A DNA stretch of 64,000 nucleotides from Phoronis australis. Its lineage: Eukaryota > Phoronida > Phoronidae. The notes under the pieces are model-generated. The model saw nothing but the letters and a program-made list of their open reading frames with translations. It was not told the DNA's origin and made no database searches. Position numbers and translations under genes: made by a program. Below, one piece after another: positions 59,150-64,000 of this stretch (the stretch's first letter is position 1; every line of letters begins with the position of its first letter). The stretch lies in assembly GCA_002633005.1 (NCBI GenBank), contig NMRA01000629.1, forward strand, positions 109,589 to 173,588, in the 5' to 3' direction.

Positions 59150-61510
59150 TGGTTTTCATAAAAAGAGACTAGAAATCCGAGTTGTCACACACGCCTACTA
59201 GCTGGCCTGGTACTGCCTTACATTTTCACTGGCCTCCTTCCTACAGTCGACTTGCACAATAGACGAATTAGTGTACACATTTGTGGTCACTTGTCGGGTA
59301 CAGGCCCATGAGACAAGTTTGCAGCAACAAATTCAGTACGAATCCATAAACCTTTTTACACGCACAATTAAATGCGCAAAAATGCTCCTGTATTTTTTAA
59401 ACATTTAATTTAATGCTCAAGCTATACAACGAGTGAGTGTTGAAACACAACATTGACCTTGGACCAAAAAAGATGGACTCCTTGCATCAGGACCTTAGTA
59501 AGCGGGGGGAGGGCGAGTCCAACCCCCCAAAAAATTGCATGCCTCAGGGTCAAACATGGCAACCGACAAAGGTGTGGGCCTGGGGAAGGACACAAAAAAG
59601 ACTTCGAATAGTGAACAGAGAGAAAATTCAAGAGAAAATTGCCATCCACTCGGTGTCAGGTTTACCATTTGAGGGCCCTGTCCAGGACAATTGTTGCTAG
59701 GGTCTCCGTTTTTGCAGCATAGGTCGTCTAAGCGCCCTTGAAAATGTGCACTTAAAGGAGCATGGCACCCAAAAAACCTAATTTGTATCAATTTAGATCG
59801 AGTAGTTCTACTCCACTAACGCCACGTACGGTTGCGTTACCTGACACCTGACGGGAGACGGAGGTGTTGAAATTATACAATGACGTCATCGGTTTCACAC
59901 GCAGTCTGTTCAGCAGTTCACAACGGGTTACTGGTGTCAGCTTATCGCTTGAAGTCATCGTTTAACACCAATAAATCATCAAACTCCGATGTAAAACCCT
60001 TAAAAATACACCGATTTCTTATAAAAACGTGTTGTTTTGTTTCGCTCTTGCGGATTTATTGGTATTTGGACACACCGCAGCCTACAAAGTTTGGCAGGCC
60101 AATAAGGTCCGTAGCAGGAGTTTGGGGTCTTTTCGGAGAGAATTTCGAAGTATTTTCCGTGAGATACAGACAGGAGAACCTAGATCTGTGTTGTTTAGAT
60201 TTGCAATTTTTTGAGTTCTAAATACAAAACGCTTGTTATTCTGGCCAGTGGCTCGGAGCCCGATCACTGAGGCCCGTGCCGGCCGGCCCGATTGCCTGAC
60301 TCGTTATCCCAGCCAGACGTGGCTCGGAAACTGATCAGACATCACGAACATAAACGAGCCAAAGTTCAGTGGAAATTAAACTTCCAGTCAAGAAAATACT
60401 ATACTAGTGAGCCAAAGCAATGTGCACCTGATTATGTTGGTGAATTAACCACGAAACTGCAAATCTACTTACTCGTCGGGTTCCGATTTGGCCACAGCAC
60501 CGTCAGGGCAGAAGTTGTACATTGACAATCATTATTTGAGTAATGTAAATGTAAATAAAGATTCCCCTTACACCTGGCCGTGGGATGGAAATCAAGTTGT
60601 TTCACAACAGTTCTGCCAGCAAACACTAAATTAGCATGAGCTCACACGGCCTCGGTGTCCCGTCAATTAGTCTGTTTATTGCACCTAAAGCCGGTAACGC
60701 AGTGTTTTATTCATTGCTGGCTTCTCAAATCATTTGCGCTCACGAACACTCCAAAGGCATTACAAATTGCATCTAATGAGGCGGACTTTGTTTCAGTTTT
60801 ATGTAAGTATTGGTTAGGATTAGAATAATTCATTTTGAAACAGAAAGCTCAGTAATAAACGCCAACATGGCAACTCGCAATCCCGACTTAGGACGAGCTA
60901 GAGCTTATCAGTCCCGACTTCGCAGGTGGATCGTTAAGTTTTACAGGCTATCAATTCGAACAGGAATACAATGATGAAGAAATACTAGAGAGGCGCCGTG
61001 AACAAGCTCAGACAACTTAAGGTATGGCGTTATTTGGTAAGCCGGCATTCATCAGGCACTGTCGACGTCTGCAGGCCACAGACACGGAGATGTTTCACGG
61101 CCTCACCCTTGCTATTTACAGCGTACATTTCATTCATCACTACCATGAGCCACTTCCTAAGCATATCGGACTCACGAGGAAGTAAAAAAACGATATACCC
61201 GCTTTCGAACAAGCGGGAACGATGCACCGCAACATAGCGCATTCACTCTGCATATGAACCACTGACTTCGCTAGCGTCGTTTCTCACCTTCCTCACAGGT
61301 TAACGCGACACCTCATGGCAAGGTAAGATCGACCGTATGCGAGGCGAAGTGGATATAGACCGATCAAGACTGCAAAAAAGACTAATTAAATCGGGTGGCA
61401 TTCTCCTTTAATCATTCATACATGTATTTCGAAAATTCGAGAAAATTTGTAAAGCAACAGTTTTGCGGAGCGTATTAATTCAGTCCAAGTTTTTCAGTGG
61501 CCCATAGGCG
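59150..61510. other. Rest of palindrome spacer, several small ORFs
   Basis: Frames at 59437-59700, 59880-60221, 60292-60525 and the short ATG frame at 60866 (MATRNPDLGRARAYQ) are open, but none has a recognised domain. At about 60920-61017 a frame reads FTGYQFEQEYNDEEILERRR, which resembles acidic/basic N-terminal segments of some transposon-encoded proteins. That is too weak for a call. Confidence 0.3.
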
Positions 61511-61575
61511 GTGCACTACGGGGAAGGGGGGCTGAGAGGGCTTTAGCCCCCACTTTTTTCAGTACTGCGCCCTCT
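61500..61575. repeat. GC-rich hairpin repeat at inner end of right arm
   Basis: cataggcggtgcac and actgcgccctctat flank an inner gggctttagccccc. Related to 35920-36000. Confidence 0.45.
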
Positions 61576-63072
61576 ATACACCTCCGGCATGACACTGCCA
61601 ACTACTCACGAGGGGGACTGAGTTGAGCTTTCAAATTCATCAAAAACACAAAACATTCCTCCACAGCACAGAAGCTGTCTTGTAAGAAATGGCGATGCAT
61701 CCCTGAACTTAGTTGAAGCCTGAAGGCTGACTTGCAAAAATTCGATCCATCATCAGACCACCATATCGCAAAGAAGGACACTAAACGATAACAGTGATAT
61801 TCATGAATGTCGGGCAGCTCTAAATGCTTTATTGAATTAAAAACTAGACTAATGAAATTCAAAAATTTACAAACCGTAGATCGAAAAAGAAGTTCAAGTC
61901 ATTGCTCATAAATTTGTAAAGATTGTCTTTGCACTTCCTTGATGCTTGTAGTTCCCAGTAGTATTGTGAAATGAATTTAGGTTCTTCTAAACCGAATCGT
62001 TTGCTTGCCATTCCCGTGCATATTTCAAAGGCTGGACACGTCGTGACTCATTGACGCAACCACGCAGTAGGCTGCCCGAGTAGAATCCGCGCACAGTGAT
62101 TGACGGAAAAAAACTTGAACTGCACTGAGGGGTTGAAGTGTGTGCCTTTTTGGGACACCGCGTTCATTTTCCCCAGCCGCCCGGCAGAAGCTGGACCCGT
62201 GTTTCAACAAGGAAATTTGACACAGCTCTATAGGCCAAGGATTTCGGGATCATATCTTTCAAAAATATCTTCAGGAAAGGACGGTATTAAAATGAACTTT
62301 TCCCGAAACTGGGTCAAAAAAACGACCTTGGAGCCAGAACACGGGTATAGGTTCGAGTTAAGCCGCACGTCTCAAATAAATCATAGCGGAGCTGACCAGC
62401 GACTAGCTTTAGTTCGTCGAATTGCACATGCATGGATCAGACTTCCCGGCGACTTGGACGCCACGACACCGGTCACCGTGGCGGGAGCAGCTAATTTCTT
62501 AACTAACACCTGCTTCTAAATCTGGATTTAAGCAAAATGACAAAGTCCACGCTTACAAACATACAAGCATATCCAAATACAATTAAACATTTAAATGTAT
62601 TTCCATGTGAAACCATTCAATGTTCGAACATTGAATTGTGTGAGTTCTTAATTTTCTTAGATCTGACCAATCAGGTAGAACTGTGTTTCAAGTCATTCAC
62701 TATAGGCAACTGAGGGTTCAAATTGGAAGGTCGCGTCGTATGACGTCCTATGACGTCATATGACGTAGGAGATGCGAGCCTCATTTGCATATATTAGTGA
62801 CATCTGTTGGTTCAAAAAAGAGGATCATGCCCGAGTACATGCCTGGAAAGAGGCATCCTTTGGAAGGGTAAAGCAAGTCATGTTCAAAGCATCCTGGTGC
62901 CATTAATATGCAGTCTTTGGGGACCAAAGTGGTGTCATTTTATAGCTAAAGAATTAAGCTTTCAAACACAATGCTTGGATTCCAGATGACTTTAACATTT
63001 ACTTTTGAAATCACCTTTAAAAACACGTTAAAATGCGCTAAAACAGTTGTCCCTTCGTGGTTATCTCTTCAT
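61511..63072 (-). repeat. Right arm of 7.2-kb palindrome
   Basis: Inverted partner of 55921-57486. ORFs in the arm (62025-62519) are not preserved in the left arm, so they are not considered genes. Confidence 0.8.
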
Positions 63073-64000
63073 GCTAAAATGCATTTTAAACAAATTCTCT
63101 CGCGTTAGGTTGCTTAAAAGTCGGGTACCTCAGTTTTCACTGAAAACAACTATCAGAACTTACCCCAATGATCGCAGTTTTTGTGACATTGTAAGTAATT
63201 ACAGAAGCTACTAAAAATGAAATAGCTACTGTTTTGTACAAAGTTATCCATTGTCTTCCTAAAAATGAAAAATTAAAGTGTCAAGTTGCACCTTAAATTC
63301 CACATTTTGGGGTTTGAATGGTCATGGGGTCATACAAGCAGAAAACATGGATAACTTGCCCTGGTTTGAATGACTCAATCTCAGCTGAAGCCAAATTTTA
63401 CACTTTGAAACTTAATCGTGGGTTTGTTCTATCTTAGTAGAATAGATATTTGGCATCAAAACCGCCGGCAAACACATGTCTTCATATAGTAATGAGCAAT
63501 TGTTTGCAGCCACCTCAGCCAAAGTGAGCACTTGTGACAATAGCTACTAGTCATCGAAAATGTTGAGTTTTGAGATTTAAAAGTACTCGCATGGTTGTTA
63601 AATTATTGGGCTTATTTCTTAGCAAATAAAATTCGATAAAACTAGTATTTTTTGTTTTTTTTTTTGTTCTTTGTTACTATAAATTACCATTTTGATGAAG
63701 AGCCCTTCAGGTGTCTCTGATATCACTGAAGAAAAAATGGCTGATAAGGTGGTGGAAGTAGTTAATATAGTGTGTTCGTTGGAATAATCCATCAAATCTG
63801 GTTTATGGAGCTTCAAGGGAATATCGAAACCATGCAGCAAGCAAGTGAAGCACTAACTGATTGCACCAAGTCCATAGCAAGCCATCTGAAATATGTTAAA
63901 GTCACCGACCCAGTCCCGTTCAGTGACAGTGCTGAAACTGAAAGTGGCAGCTGATTCTTGCCAGGGTTAGAGTGGGCTTGTTTACAACAGTTTGCCCCAC
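63073..64000. other. 3' edge of window; possible small exon
   Basis: Mostly gene-free. Bases 63797-63954 on the + strand form an open, helical-looking segment (GNIETMQQASEALTDCTKSI, then DSAETESGS and a stop). It could be a terminal exon, but no acceptor is convincing and no family was recognised. Confidence 0.3.

Larger units (their letters stand above)
55921..63072. mobile_element. Palindromic element with about 1.56-kb inverted arms
   Basis: Two long inverted arms surround a spacer of about 4 kb (57487-61510). Such long inverted repeats occur in foldback-type and some large DNA transposons. No known transposase was recognised in the spacer; it has several ORFs of unknown nature. A 30-base copy of the outer-left terminus (atcaggaagagataaccagg...) recurs in direct orientation at 57770, just inside the left arm. 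A third diverged copy of part of the arm is at 15790-16110, so the arm is a dispersed family. Confidence 0.6.

Noticed and set aside
62100-62519. 139-codon ORF in the right palindrome arm
   Set aside because: Not preserved in the left arm, so it is likely accidental.

Overview
The window is AT-rich, intron-containing eukaryotic DNA from a draft assembly: there is one 742-base N run and two single-N joins. Small exons with GT/AG borders, a secreted PAN/apple-like gene family, and many transposon relics (LINE, Penelope-like, Harbinger, pearl-type, long-inverted-repeat elements) point to an animal, most likely a non-model marine invertebrate. The phylum cannot be fixed from this sequence. There are no bacterial-style operons, rRNA genes or CRISPR arrays.

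Layout. 1-21.7 kb and 46.2-54.6 kb are divergent copies of one local duplication. It carries a small gene family on the + strand. Gene 1 is present only as its last exon (889-1151). Gene 2 has an intact first exon (9313-9667) but its second exon is not found. Gene 3 (46942-47308 joined to 48581-48822) is complete at 202 residues with a signal peptide and two small cysteine-rich PAN-like modules. Shared non-coding blocks, LINE zinc-finger relics and microsatellites follow the genes in the same order. A 5'-truncated LINE with a 16-base target-site duplication lies at 12957-15074.

21.75-38.93 kb is bounded by inverted repeats of about 50 bases or more and looks like a very large Harbinger-type element. 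A six-exon Myb/SANT-like gene runs inward from the left end. Pieces of a HARBI1-like transposase run inward from the right end, its 3' exon lying about 9 kb from its 5' exon. Between them sit a pearl-type element, a pair of inverted arrays of about 150-base repeats, and a broken multi-kilobase gene (about 30.6-35.85 kb, - strand). That gene belongs to a repetitive animal family, and its centre resembles a FEN1/XPG-like PIN nuclease.

38.9-45.7 kb holds a LINE reverse-transcriptase relic and a second, longer pearl-type element (40161-45741) interrupted by a MITE and by a 3.5-kb inverted-repeat element. Both pearl-type copies carry head-to-tail cores of about 145-155 bases. Each core contains a motif matching, or nearly matching, the bilaterian CTCF core consensus. 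Both copies end in the same 30-base hairpin after an ACGG-type microsatellite.

54.6-64 kb contains a small inverted-repeat element and a 7.2-kb palindromic structure (about 55921-63072) with arms of about 1.56 kb and a 4-kb spacer holding unrecognised ORFs. The only clearly functional-looking host genes are the PAN-like family; most of the rest is transposon-derived and degraded.
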